DNA of 24,471 nt. Origin: a virus. The DNA lies in the IMG/VR virus record IMGVR_UViG_3300028025_003438, positions 1 to 24,471 of that record; one strand, given 5' to 3'. The notes under the pieces were generated by a model. That model had not been told where the DNA came from, searched no databases, and worked only from the letters and a program-made list of their open reading frames with translations. Within the stretch, counting starts at the first letter, position 1. The number at the start of each line of letters is the position of its first letter. This document shows positions 7,224 through 15,853 of the stretch, piece after piece. Both the position numbers and the translations under genes were made by a program.

Positions 7224-7678
7224 GTGAATATAATTCAATAGCGCCAGCATTAAAGTGTCTTCATGCTGATAATTTTACAACATACTTTAAATCACACGCA
7301 TTTCATTTTAATGTTCAAGGAAATACCTTTGCACAAGATCATGGATTATTAGAAGAAATTTATTCTTTTTTGTGGGAACAACATGATACTTTAGGTGAAC
7401 AAATTCGTCAATTAAATTTACCTACTTCAATTAGCATGAGTGATATGCTTAAAACAACTGAAATTAGTGAAGCTTCAGGAGTAACTAGCAATAGTGTTAA
7501 CATGTTTGAATCCATATTAAAAGATTTTAATATACTTATGGCTAATGCTCAATGGGTTTATGATAAAGCAGAATCAAGTAATATGGGTGGCTTGTCAACT
7601 TTAGTTGGTGATTATTTAAAAGACTTATCTAAGTTACGTTGGAAAGTACGTGCAACATTAGGAAAGAGTATGCCATGA
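7220..7678 (+). CDS. Dps-like ferritin-family protein (152 aa)
   Basis: Dps proteins form 12-subunit shells that oxidise and store iron and protect DNA from oxidative damage. This one matches the family signature FHFNVQG followed by a Phe, a His and a long acidic helix. By spacing to E. coli Dps (H51, H63, D67, D78, E82), the ferroxidase ligands appear as H29, H41, E45, D56 and E60. All five are present, one as Glu for Asp. The length is slightly below the usual 155-170 aa. There is no Lys-rich N-terminal tail of the kind that binds DNA in E. coli Dps, so DNA binding is uncertain. The start overlaps the tiny upstream gene (ATGA) and the stop overlaps the next start (ATGA), so it is embedded in the phage operon rather than being a stray host gene. 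Confidence 0.88.
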   Translation: MSEYNSIAPALKCLHADNFTTYFKSHAFHFNVQGNTFAQDHGLLEEIYSFLWEQHDTLGEQIRQLNLPTSISMSDMLKTTEISEASGVTSNSVNMFESILKDFNILMANAQWVYDKAESSNMGGLSTLVGDYLKDLSKLRWKVRATLGKSMP

Positions 7679-7932
7679 ATAATGTAAAAAATTATAACAT
7701 CTTTGCATTAAAAGGTGATACACAAACTTCAGATGCGGATGTATGTGAAGCACTAGGGCTAGATCCTAATTTAGCTAACACACCAGAATTAAATGAGGCT
7801 GCTATTAGAAAAATGCACAAGGAAAATTATGATGGGTATATCAAACAAGGTATGCCATCAGATGATGCTTTAGCTAAAGCAGATAAGCTTGCTTACAACG
7901 CAAGAAAAGAAATTCGTAGTCTTACTAAATAA
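7675..7932 (+). CDS. Small phage protein of unknown function (85 aa)
   Basis: This is the last gene of the rightward unit. The start chosen is ATG 7675, which overlaps the Dps-like stop as ATGA and has AGGA about 12 bases upstream. An in-frame ATG at 7639 would add 12 residues lying entirely inside the Dps-like gene and is less likely. The protein begins MNNVKNYNIFALKGD and appears mostly helical, with LGLDPNLANTPELNEAAIRK and a basic C-terminal helix ending EIRSLTK. I recognise no family. The bidirectional terminator begins 9 bases after its stop. Confidence 0.72.
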   Translation: MNNVKNYNIFALKGDTQTSDADVCEALGLDPNLANTPELNEAAIRKMHKENYDGYIKQGMPSDDALAKADKLAYNARKEIRSLTK

Positions 7933-7941
7933 AGAAAAAAT

Positions 7942-7977
7942 AACCCCTTCAAGGAATAATCCTTGAGGGGGTTTTTT
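7942..7977. terminator. Bidirectional intrinsic terminator between convergent operons
   Basis: CCCCTTCAAGGA and TCCTTGAGGGGG form a 12-bp stem with one G-T pair and the loop ATAA (7956-7959). The stem is extended by A-T pairs from flanking A and T runs. T6 follows on the plus strand, and AAAGAAAAAA precedes it, which reads as a T-rich tract on the minus strand. It therefore fits a rho-independent terminator in both directions. It lies between the last rightward gene (stop 7932) and the last leftward gene (stop 7983). Confidence 0.93.
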
Positions 7978-7982
7978 ATTTG

Positions 7983-10900
7983 TTAAGCGTGATTCATTTG
8001 AGCAATACCTGCATTACCTAAATTACGTTTAAATTCTTTGAATCCTTCTTCTACTTCATGAGCAAAATTATCTACCCATAATTTAAACTTATTATTGGCA
8101 CCACCCATTCCAAAAGCTTCTTCAGCTATATTGAATAAGTCTCTAAATGATTTAGCATCTACTGCTAGATTAGGTTTACCTTGAATCCATCCAGCATCAG
8201 TAGCTTTCTTAAGAATGATTTTTTGTTTAGCAACATAGTCATTCCAACTATCCTCGCTATTATGAGACCTTCTTAAGAATACTTCTTTATATGCAGAACT
8301 TTCTATCTTCTTTGCTATTTCATCAAAGACACCACCAAGAGTAGGATAGTCGCCATTATCTCCAATGCCAATATACTTTTCACCTGAAAGTTTATCAAAT
8401 AAATTTCTTTTAGCTTCATTGTATGCTTTATCTAGCTTAACTCCAAACTTAGCAATTTCTTTTACAGCTTGTGGTATAGCAATATTGTTATAAGCATTTC
8501 TATAAATGTGCATACTATCAGCAGTTGTAATTAAAGCATCATGAATAGTAGCTACTGGCATAGGCATTTTAAGTCTTGAATTAACTGCAAGCATCATAAG
8601 CTTAATTAAATCCCCATCAGTAGATTGAACAGGCATAACTCCCATTTGCCTAGATAATGCAGATCCAATTGCATTCTCAAATAAATCAAATGTTTTTGTT
8701 TTCTTATTAAAGAATCTTTGAATACCTTTAGAAGAATTAGGGTTTAAACCTCGTTTAGCCATTGGTGCTTCTACAATACCATTAGGTGTTTGATATTGAG
8801 TAGTTGTTTGACCAATAATTTTTTCTACATACTCCTGTCCTTCAGCTGTAATAGCTTGGCTAATAATATTTTTATTATAGTCAGGTATAAATCCACAATC
8901 AACCGAACTAAAAGACCAATGATCTTTAGCGGTACCTTCAATAGTAGGTACAGTATCCATAACAGCAAACATACGACCTACTCGTTTAAGTGATTCAACA
9001 AATTTAGGGTTAATTGTTTTTCTTAATGTAGCTTCCATAGCATTAGATAAGTCGGTTGCTGCGGCATTAAAATCATTACCGTAAGCTTGGCTTAACACAG
9101 TACCATAGATATCTGAATATTCCTGGGTATCCTGTAAGAATTCTCTGATATGATCAAAGAACATACCTGCATCTTTACCATAAGAGTTTTGCATCATAGG
9201 TACTTTAAACAAATCAGATGCTAATTTATCTGGTAGTTTAGAGTATGCTTCCATAAAGAACTTAGTCCAAGCTTGTTTCTTTTCAGGTTGATCAGGAATT
9301 AATTCATCTAATTGATCACCAATTATATTTAAAGCATGCCCACGCATATCTTCTAATGAAGGGTTGTAAGAACCTAATCGAGTTGCAACAGGGGTATTTC
9401 CTGCATAAAGGGCTTGAATAAAAATACCATTTTGATTTCCATCATCATAATTTAATGCTGTTAATCTTACAGGTGATCTAGATAGTTCAGGAGATTTTGC
9501 AGCTGTTTCTATTTGAAACATATCATCCCATAAATTTTGAAATCCTTGAGCTTCACCTCTAGGCATTTTACTAAGCTTATCTAAAACAAATGAGCTATCA
9601 TTGTCTATTTTACCATCTAACCAGTCATTATATTCTTTACCTAATGCAGCTAAATATCCTGCTATTTCTGGTGTATACATTTTGATTAAATCAATTTCAG
9701 AATATTTTTTAATATTCTTTTTTATATTAGCAGGATCAGCAGAAAAAGAATAGTAATTAACTACAGCCATTTCCATTAAACCTAAGGTAGCTCTTTCAAA
9801 AGGAGTAAGTGCTATCAAAGCTTTATGCCTATCTTCTCCCTGTTTAGCAAATATAGATACTGCTTTATCTTTTAATTCTTGAACCTTTGTGGGATTAAAA
9901 AATGATGTTGAAGTAACGTGTCCTTGTACACCAAAATTAAGCATTTCTCGAATACCACTTTTAGAACCCATGATATCAGTGCCATCGCTGTTTCTAAAGA
10001 AACGCTGATTAGCACTACTATGTATGTAAGCGCTATATAATAACCCTCTTAAGCCTGATGCATTTTTAATATCTCTTTCTAGAGCCTTTTCTTTAGTATT
10101 CATTTGTTGAACAGCATGATCAATTTTAGTTTGATTAAATTTAGCTCTTTGTTCAGGATCACTATCATTATAATCTTTAGGTGGAGAAACATTATTTAAA
10201 AGATTTTTATAAGAAGCTTCATCCATTTTATGTCGTTTAGCAAACACACTAGTGGAGTAGTATCCTGTTTCATCATTTACCATTTTATTTTTGATATCGG
10301 TAAGTTGAAAGTAAGTAGACTTTACATTCTTCTTTAAAAACTTTTCAGCTATAGAACCAAAAATATCTTTAACAGCTTCTGCTACAGTAGAGGTTGTTCC
10401 AGGAATCTTCATAGTATTTTTACTAGTTTGACTTCCTGGTCTTAAGAAATTAGAACCTGATAATTGAGGTACCTTAGAAGGAGGAGATCTACGAGTATCC
10501 CCTGCTAATGCTTCAGATAGCATACTTAATTCTCTAGCATAATCTTTAATTCTAGGTGTAGAACCTAAAACCCATCTGCCATTTTTATCCTGCATTAGCC
10601 TATGGTTTCCATTATACTTTTCTGCTTGTACTTTAGCTTCAACTAATTGTCTAACAGCATCTGGAGGTATATTAATACCTACTCTATCAAGAGCATTTTG
10701 AGCAGAATGTATCATAGAATTAATTAGATTAACTTCTGGTACAGCATCCTCAATAACATCTCCATTTTTATCTACAATAAGGCCACTATCTTCTTTAGTA
10801 TACCCTGTGTTAGGGCTATCTTTAAATTGATTAGTTTCACTTGTAGCTAAAATATGAGCAATACCTATAATAGTAGCTAAAGGTTTAACTTGTTCTTGTG

Positions 10901-11588
10901 GAATATCAAATTCATGTTGTATTTGAATACCCACAGGAACACCTTCATACCCTGCTTTTGTGCTTCCTATAGTGGCATCTAATGGATTAAACAAATCATG
11001 TTCTGTGCTATTAGAAATAGTAGCTAAAACAGGAGCCATTTTATCAGCCATTCTATTGATTGTTACTTCATCAAAATCGCCTTTATTATTAGTAGTTATA
11101 ATGGCTTTAGCCATAGCTACAGGATTGTCTTCCATTAAAGCAGCATCAAAATTAGGGACAGTTTCTAATTGCGCTGCTTGTTCTTCTCCAAACCTTTCCA
11201 TAGGTATTTCTTGTAGCTGATGCTCACCTGTTGTGGGGTCCACAATTGCTCTACCTAATTCATCAAATGCAGGCTCCATCCTTGTTAGGTTAGCATGAGG
11301 AGATTGAGTAACCTCTGCAAGGGCTTCTGGAGATGATAACCCTGTAATCCTATTAGACTCTATTACCCCTTTCATTCCAGGAGCTGGCATAGGAGGAGGG
11401 GATAAAGGCACTGGGTTGTATGTGTTAACACCTTCTTGAGCAGCAACAGAGCCAGGGATTACTGGAGTAGACCCCTGACCATATCTGTCTACAGCTTGGT
11501 TCATTAGGTCTTGAACCGATAATTTACCACCAATAGGCGCAGCAATATTAGCATTGCTTGTTGATGGCGTTGAAACTTTTCCGACCAT
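7983..11588 (-). CDS. Giant virion protein with N4-vRNAP-like RNA polymerase motifs (1201 aa)
   Basis: I infer a virion-packaged, ejected RNA polymerase. In order it has: SSANQRFF (524-531) followed by GSKSGIREMLNFG (541-553), matching the T/DxxGR region and the GSD..R.LF segment of T7-like polymerases; motif A as NYDDGNQNGIF with catalytic D716; motif B as FKVPMMQNSYGK with K795 and Y803, exactly eight residues apart as K631 and Y639 in T7; motif C as TIHDALITT with D1017. The usual Arg four residues before the motif B Lys is Ser here, and DxxGR is diverged to SANQR. About 500 residues precede the core, starting with a Pro-rich, low-complexity segment, and about 180 follow it. It is much smaller than N4 vRNAP (about 3500 aa) but similar to its 1106-aa active core. 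It is the last late gene and its start overlaps the upstream stop (TAATG). Confidence 0.82.
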   Translation of the reverse strand: MVGKVSTPSTSNANIAAPIGGKLSVQDLMNQAVDRYGQGSTPVIPGSVAAQEGVNTYNPVPLSPPPMPAPGMKGVIESNRITGLSSPEALAEVTQSPHANLTRMEPAFDELGRAIVDPTTGEHQLQEIPMERFGEEQAAQLETVPNFDAALMEDNPVAMAKAIITTNNKGDFDEVTINRMADKMAPVLATISNSTEHDLFNPLDATIGSTKAGYEGVPVGIQIQHEFDIPQEQVKPLATIIGIAHILATSETNQFKDSPNTGYTKEDSGLIVDKNGDVIEDAVPEVNLINSMIHSAQNALDRVGINIPPDAVRQLVEAKVQAEKYNGNHRLMQDKNGRWVLGSTPRIKDYARELSMLSEALAGDTRRSPPSKVPQLSGSNFLRPGSQTSKNTMKIPGTTSTVAEAVKDIFGSIAEKFLKKNVKSTYFQLTDIKNKMVNDETGYYSTSVFAKRHKMDEASYKNLLNNVSPPKDYNDSDPEQRAKFNQTKIDHAVQQMNTKEKALERDIKNASGLRGLLYSAYIHSSANQRFFRNSDGTDIMGSKSGIREMLNFGVQGHVTSTSFFNPTKVQELKDKAVSIFAKQGEDRHKALIALTPFERATLGLMEMAVVNYYSFSADPANIKKNIKKYSEIDLIKMYTPEIAGYLAALGKEYNDWLDGKIDNDSSFVLDKLSKMPRGEAQGFQNLWDDMFQIETAAKSPELSRSPVRLTALNYDDGNQNGIFIQALYAGNTPVATRLGSYNPSLEDMRGHALNIIGDQLDELIPDQPEKKQAWTKFFMEAYSKLPDKLASDLFKVPMMQNSYGKDAGMFFDHIREFLQDTQEYSDIYGTVLSQAYGNDFNAAATDLSNAMEATLRKTINPKFVESLKRVGRMFAVMDTVPTIEGTAKDHWSFSSVDCGFIPDYNKNIISQAITAEGQEYVEKIIGQTTTQYQTPNGIVEAPMAKRGLNPNSSKGIQRFFNKKTKTFDLFENAIGSALSRQMGVMPVQSTDGDLIKLMMLAVNSRLKMPMPVATIHDALITTADSMHIYRNAYNNIAIPQAVKEIAKFGVKLDKAYNEAKRNLFDKLSGEKYIGIGDNGDYPTLGGVFDEIAKKIESSAYKEVFLRRSHNSEDSWNDYVAKQKIILKKATDAGWIQGKPNLAVDAKSFRDLFNIAEEAFGMGGANNKFKLWVDNFAHEVEEGFKEFKRNLGNAGIAQMNHA

Positions 11589-14500
11589 TATTTACCTTCT
11601 TTCTTAAATGCGTTAGCAATAGCTTGTTGTGTCCAAGGAAAGCTTCCTAATACAGGAGCTGCTTTGGCAAGCTTCTTTGCACCTTTATCTGTTTTACCTT
11701 CTTCAATATCGTATAGACCTTCACCAACATTTGCAGCCCAAGATGCTTGTGGTGATGCATTTTTAATTTGGCTATAAGCCCAGTCAACTGGTTTACCTTC
11801 TATGACTTTACCTTTAGGTGTTGTTGTATCAAACAAGTTAGGTGACTTATGGAAATCATACAAAGGATCAACTCTTTCCCATAGTTTTTCACCTTGACCT
11901 AACAAACCTGAGCTATATATTAGTCTTTGTGTTTTCTTAGCAGTTGATTTTACATAAGGACTATCATCATCTCCATAAGATAAACCATTTTTAAGCATAT
12001 TAACCATATGACCTGCAATAAGCGACATTGCAATAGTAGTAAATGCACTATAGCGCATAGCCATATTACCCTCTAATAAATATTGTTTGTATAATCTAGG
12101 TAACACAACTGCTTGAGCTGTAGCCATGAATCTTCCCATAGCTGTAATTATTCTAAATCTAGGATCATTAAATATTTTAGGAGTGTTAAACGCCTGAGGA
12201 TTAACAATTCTTTGATCAACCATATTTGATAATGCAGTAGCCACGTTATCTTGGAGATGCTGTGCTTCAGGAGTAGTAGCATTAAAGCTCATAAAGTCTT
12301 GACTAAAAGGGTTTAAGTCTGGCATCTTATCCATTTGAGATAAGAAACCATGTACATCTAAACCATAAGATTGTAATTCTGTTAATGCCTGAGCTTGTTC
12401 TTTTGTAAGACCCATACCTGTTGAAAACATTGCTATTCTATTTGTTTCAGGAACAGAGGCTAACGATTGTAGTTGTGTAAGCATAATATCAGAACCCACA
12501 GAAAGAACAGCAATACGATTTGCATCTGTTTGCGCTCTTAAAGTAATAGCTCTTGCAAATATACCCATTATTTTTCTTTGAATACCTGCTGCAGTGTTTG
12601 CATAATCATACCGTAAAGCTGCACCAGCACCAGTCTCATTATAGCCTAATCTATTAATCATTTTTTGGCCAAAATTTTCTTTAACTAATTTATCAACTTC
12701 GTCTTGGATAGCCTTATATTCTTCTAAAGTTAAATTAGGGTCTTGTTGTTTATTAATAAGGGTATCAATTTTATTTTGTAAAGATACACTAGGTACTGAT
12801 CTTAACATATTGATACCTATCCTAGAGGCAGCATAAGATACCCCTTTATTTATATCAGAAGCTGTTTCTTTAAAATAGGATTTAAAAAAGGTACTTAATT
12901 GTTTTCCTATTAAATGACCAGGAGTTCCAAGAGTTGCTATAGAAGTTTCTGCCATTGAAGACACTGCTGCTTTACCTAAATAAGCTAACATAGACATTGT
13001 GGTACTCCATCCTAATGTCTTATTAATTAAAGATTCTTCTGCTAATGGGTGAAAATTATTATTCATAATATCATAAAAAGCTTTAACCTGTGTTGCAGTG
13101 TTCTTATAATCAGCATCATCTTTAAATTCACCAGCAGCTTTTGCTTTTCTTAGTAACTCAGCTAACACTTGTCCATTCTTACCAAAATAAGTATTAGCCA
13201 TAATGCTATTAGCCATTTGATCTTTATGGTGTTCAATATTATCAAAGATACCTTGTTTAAATAAATGACTTAAATTAGGATTAGTGAATACATTAAATTG
13301 ATTTAAATAATCTCTAGCTAAGCTAGCTTCTTGTTTATTTTTTGAAGTTAAATTATTAATAGCAGTTCTTGCAGAGTTTTGATCTGCATTAGCATTAACC
13401 ATTTCAGTAAGAATATTTAACTTATTAGCAGCCCATAAAGCAGGATCAACCTCAGCTGCCTGAAACAAGGCATTAGTGTCAGATAAATGTAAAGTATTTA
13501 CTCCAGCTACTTGTCCTAAGCTAATCATAGATTGTTGTACGTTATCTAATCTATCTTTCCATGCTTGTAACGTATCACTAAAAGCATCTCCACCTAATGT
13601 ACCTCCTTGACTCCATACTTGATCATAATTAACCTGAACATATTTTTGTGCTTCTTCTTTGCTAACTCCTAATTGTGCAGCTAAATCATCACCACTAATT
13701 TCTTCAGACCATTTACCTAGTAATCTTTGTCTAAAACCAGAGGCATGCTCTCCAGGAAGTATACCAAACCCACCCATAATAGATTTTATTTTTGCTAAGT
13801 TAGTTTTAAAACTACCATCTTCATTAACAATAGAAGGAATAGCTGTATGAGCAAGTTGTCTAAGGTTAGACAAGGGATTAGTAATCATAGGTAATACTGT
13901 TTCTCTAAAGAAACCTGTATGGGTAGGTATTGTATCTAATCCACCAGCATTATTATTTTGAGCATTTTTGCTTTCAGTTCTAGACATTTCTTGAACAGTT
14001 CTATACCCGCCAGTTTGATTTAAAAGGTTTTCATGGTTTTGAGCATTAAACCTTTGAGCATCTCCTAACATTTTTTCATTTAATGCTTGTAAATCAGCAG
14101 CCCCATGCCATCCAGCCATGTCAATACTATGATGTACACCGCCAAAAGCACCTCCAACTAAAAAGCCCCCACCTGCTGCTTCTTTAAGTTGGTTATAATA
14201 GTCAGGAGTATAATGGTAATTAAGATTACGTTGACCAGATTGGCCTAGCATTTCTAATTCTTGTTGTGCAGTTTCTGTAATTGATTCAGCTCCTGCTCTA
14301 ATAACTAAATCACCAGATCTTTTAGCCATAGCTTCTGCTGATTTAATTTGCTTCATAGCAAATTCATTAGAAAAACCTGTTAGCTTAAGTATCTCACTTT
14401 TTGTTTCAGTATGAAGAAGATTTCTTGCTTCTGCTTCGGTTAGCCTACCATTACTTTTAGCTACTATAGCAGATACAGCCTCTTTTTCTCCCACCTTAGT

Positions 14501-15838
14501 AAATAAATTTGCACCTAATAATAAATTTAAACTGAATTTATCTAATATACCAGAACCTAAAGCAGTCATAACTGCTAGCATAGGGTCTTTTTTGTCATCA
14601 GGTTGTTCAGCATAAAATTGCCCTGCATACAAAGCAGATACAGGAATTGTAGCTAATGTACCTGCAATCAATGGGCTTGCCATACCTCCTGTAGCTATTT
14701 CAGCTCCTGTAATAGCAACTATATAAGGTAAGGAATTAATAAGTTGACCTGCAATAAAAGATGCACCTGTAGAAATAGTACCCCATGCACCATTTGCATT
14801 TCCTATATCTGAGAAAGATAATGACTCAGGTAATTGTCCTTTTTCCATTTGATTAAGCTTAACATTTTTAGATGCCTTTTGGCTTAATGTTTCCCAACCA
14901 GTAGAATCACCTATTAATTGACCTATTCCATATGTGTTTTCATATAAGCCTAACCACATACTATCAGACATAGTTCCAAGATTACTCCTGGATTTGTTCA
15001 TTATAGTGCGGTCTTGACTACGAACATCTACCCCTGTATAAACATCAGGAGCCATTGCAGCATATTGAAGGTCATTAACTAGATTTGCTTTTTCTTTAAG
15101 CAACATATTTCTTTGCGAATCAGTAATACCGCTAGGTGCTTCTCCTAAAACTGCACCAGTTAAAGGGTCATATATTTCAGACGTCCCACCATAAGTATTT
15201 AAATCAGATTCAATCTGTTTTAATCTTTCTAAGATCCTATTTTGAGCACCAGTACCTACTGCATTTTTGTGATAGGCATATGTAGCTTCATTTGGAGCAT
15301 TTAAGCCTACAATGTATCGAGGTAAACCTTGTTCTTTTAAAGCTTTTTGCTTAGCCTTTTTAAGCTCTTTAGCAGCAGCAAGTACTGGGTCTTGATCAGC
15401 TAATTCAGGATATAAAATAGAAAAAGATTTTAAATAAGTTTTATCAGATATAGCAGATTCACTTGTACGATTATTTACGGGTGCTAAACCTGTTTTAACA
15501 GCAAAATTGCTTAATGTTTCTCCAGTAGTTGGATTAGTTACATTAGCAAGTTGGCGTTTATATTTATCAGTACCAGTAATATCAACTTGATTAAAGCCAC
15601 TTATGCGAGCCGCTTCAGGTATTAAAGCAGATTCACCTTGGTATTGTCCAGTAATCCATCTACCATCTTTAATATGATTTACTTCAGGGGCATTATATCC
15701 TTGAACACGATATGTGTTTTTATCAGTAGTTTTTGATTTTGATTTAAATGTGTCAGGGTCTATCCAATTAGCAGTAGCAGCAGTTGCGGGGAGTATACTA
15801 CTATCTTCCTCTATTGGTGCGAGATCGGTTGGTTTCAT
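11588..15838 (-). CDS. Giant ejection protein with N-terminal staphylococcal-nuclease-like domain (1416 aa)
   Basis: Probably an internal virion protein injected with the DNA. Residues 24-121 look like a staphylococcal nuclease fold: DPDTF (D29), YRVQGYNAPEV with R44 and E52, TGTDKYKRQLANV with R95, then GETLSNFAVKTGLAPV. The two catalytic arginines and the glutamate are kept; the calcium Asp before E52 is Asn (N49). A hydrophobic, Ala/Gly-rich zone at about 355-446 may insert into membrane. Residues 515-570 (ESITETAQQELEMLG, then AAGGGFLVGGAFGG) match a pattern I remember from large phage ejection proteins. Another hydrophobic segment lies near the C-terminus. GGAG lies about five bases before the ATG (AAAAGGAGAG upstream). 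The middle is long and helical with no recognisable domain. Location next to the polymerase-like giant suggests shared packaging. Confidence 0.8.
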   Translation of the reverse strand: MKPTDLAPIEEDSSILPATAATANWIDPDTFKSKSKTTDKNTYRVQGYNAPEVNHIKDGRWITGQYQGESALIPEAARISGFNQVDITGTDKYKRQLANVTNPTTGETLSNFAVKTGLAPVNNRTSESAISDKTYLKSFSILYPELADQDPVLAAAKELKKAKQKALKEQGLPRYIVGLNAPNEATYAYHKNAVGTGAQNRILERLKQIESDLNTYGGTSEIYDPLTGAVLGEAPSGITDSQRNMLLKEKANLVNDLQYAAMAPDVYTGVDVRSQDRTIMNKSRSNLGTMSDSMWLGLYENTYGIGQLIGDSTGWETLSQKASKNVKLNQMEKGQLPESLSFSDIGNANGAWGTISTGASFIAGQLINSLPYIVAITGAEIATGGMASPLIAGTLATIPVSALYAGQFYAEQPDDKKDPMLAVMTALGSGILDKFSLNLLLGANLFTKVGEKEAVSAIVAKSNGRLTEAEARNLLHTETKSEILKLTGFSNEFAMKQIKSAEAMAKRSGDLVIRAGAESITETAQQELEMLGQSGQRNLNYHYTPDYYNQLKEAAGGGFLVGGAFGGVHHSIDMAGWHGAADLQALNEKMLGDAQRFNAQNHENLLNQTGGYRTVQEMSRTESKNAQNNNAGGLDTIPTHTGFFRETVLPMITNPLSNLRQLAHTAIPSIVNEDGSFKTNLAKIKSIMGGFGILPGEHASGFRQRLLGKWSEEISGDDLAAQLGVSKEEAQKYVQVNYDQVWSQGGTLGGDAFSDTLQAWKDRLDNVQQSMISLGQVAGVNTLHLSDTNALFQAAEVDPALWAANKLNILTEMVNANADQNSARTAINNLTSKNKQEASLARDYLNQFNVFTNPNLSHLFKQGIFDNIEHHKDQMANSIMANTYFGKNGQVLAELLRKAKAAGEFKDDADYKNTATQVKAFYDIMNNNFHPLAEESLINKTLGWSTTMSMLAYLGKAAVSSMAETSIATLGTPGHLIGKQLSTFFKSYFKETASDINKGVSYAASRIGINMLRSVPSVSLQNKIDTLINKQQDPNLTLEEYKAIQDEVDKLVKENFGQKMINRLGYNETGAGAALRYDYANTAAGIQRKIMGIFARAITLRAQTDANRIAVLSVGSDIMLTQLQSLASVPETNRIAMFSTGMGLTKEQAQALTELQSYGLDVHGFLSQMDKMPDLNPFSQDFMSFNATTPEAQHLQDNVATALSNMVDQRIVNPQAFNTPKIFNDPRFRIITAMGRFMATAQAVVLPRLYKQYLLEGNMAMRYSAFTTIAMSLIAGHMVNMLKNGLSYGDDDSPYVKSTAKKTQRLIYSSGLLGQGEKLWERVDPLYDFHKSPNLFDTTTPKGKVIEGKPVDWAYSQIKNASPQASWAANVGEGLYDIEEGKTDKGAKKLAKAAPVLGSFPWTQQAIANAFKKEGK

Positions 15839-15853
15839 ATACTCTCCTTTTGT

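Noticed and set aside
7639-7674. Upstream ATG at 7639 for the 85-aa gene
   Set aside because: It would create a 40-base overlap with the Dps-like gene, whereas ATG 7675 gives the ATGA overlap used by its neighbours.
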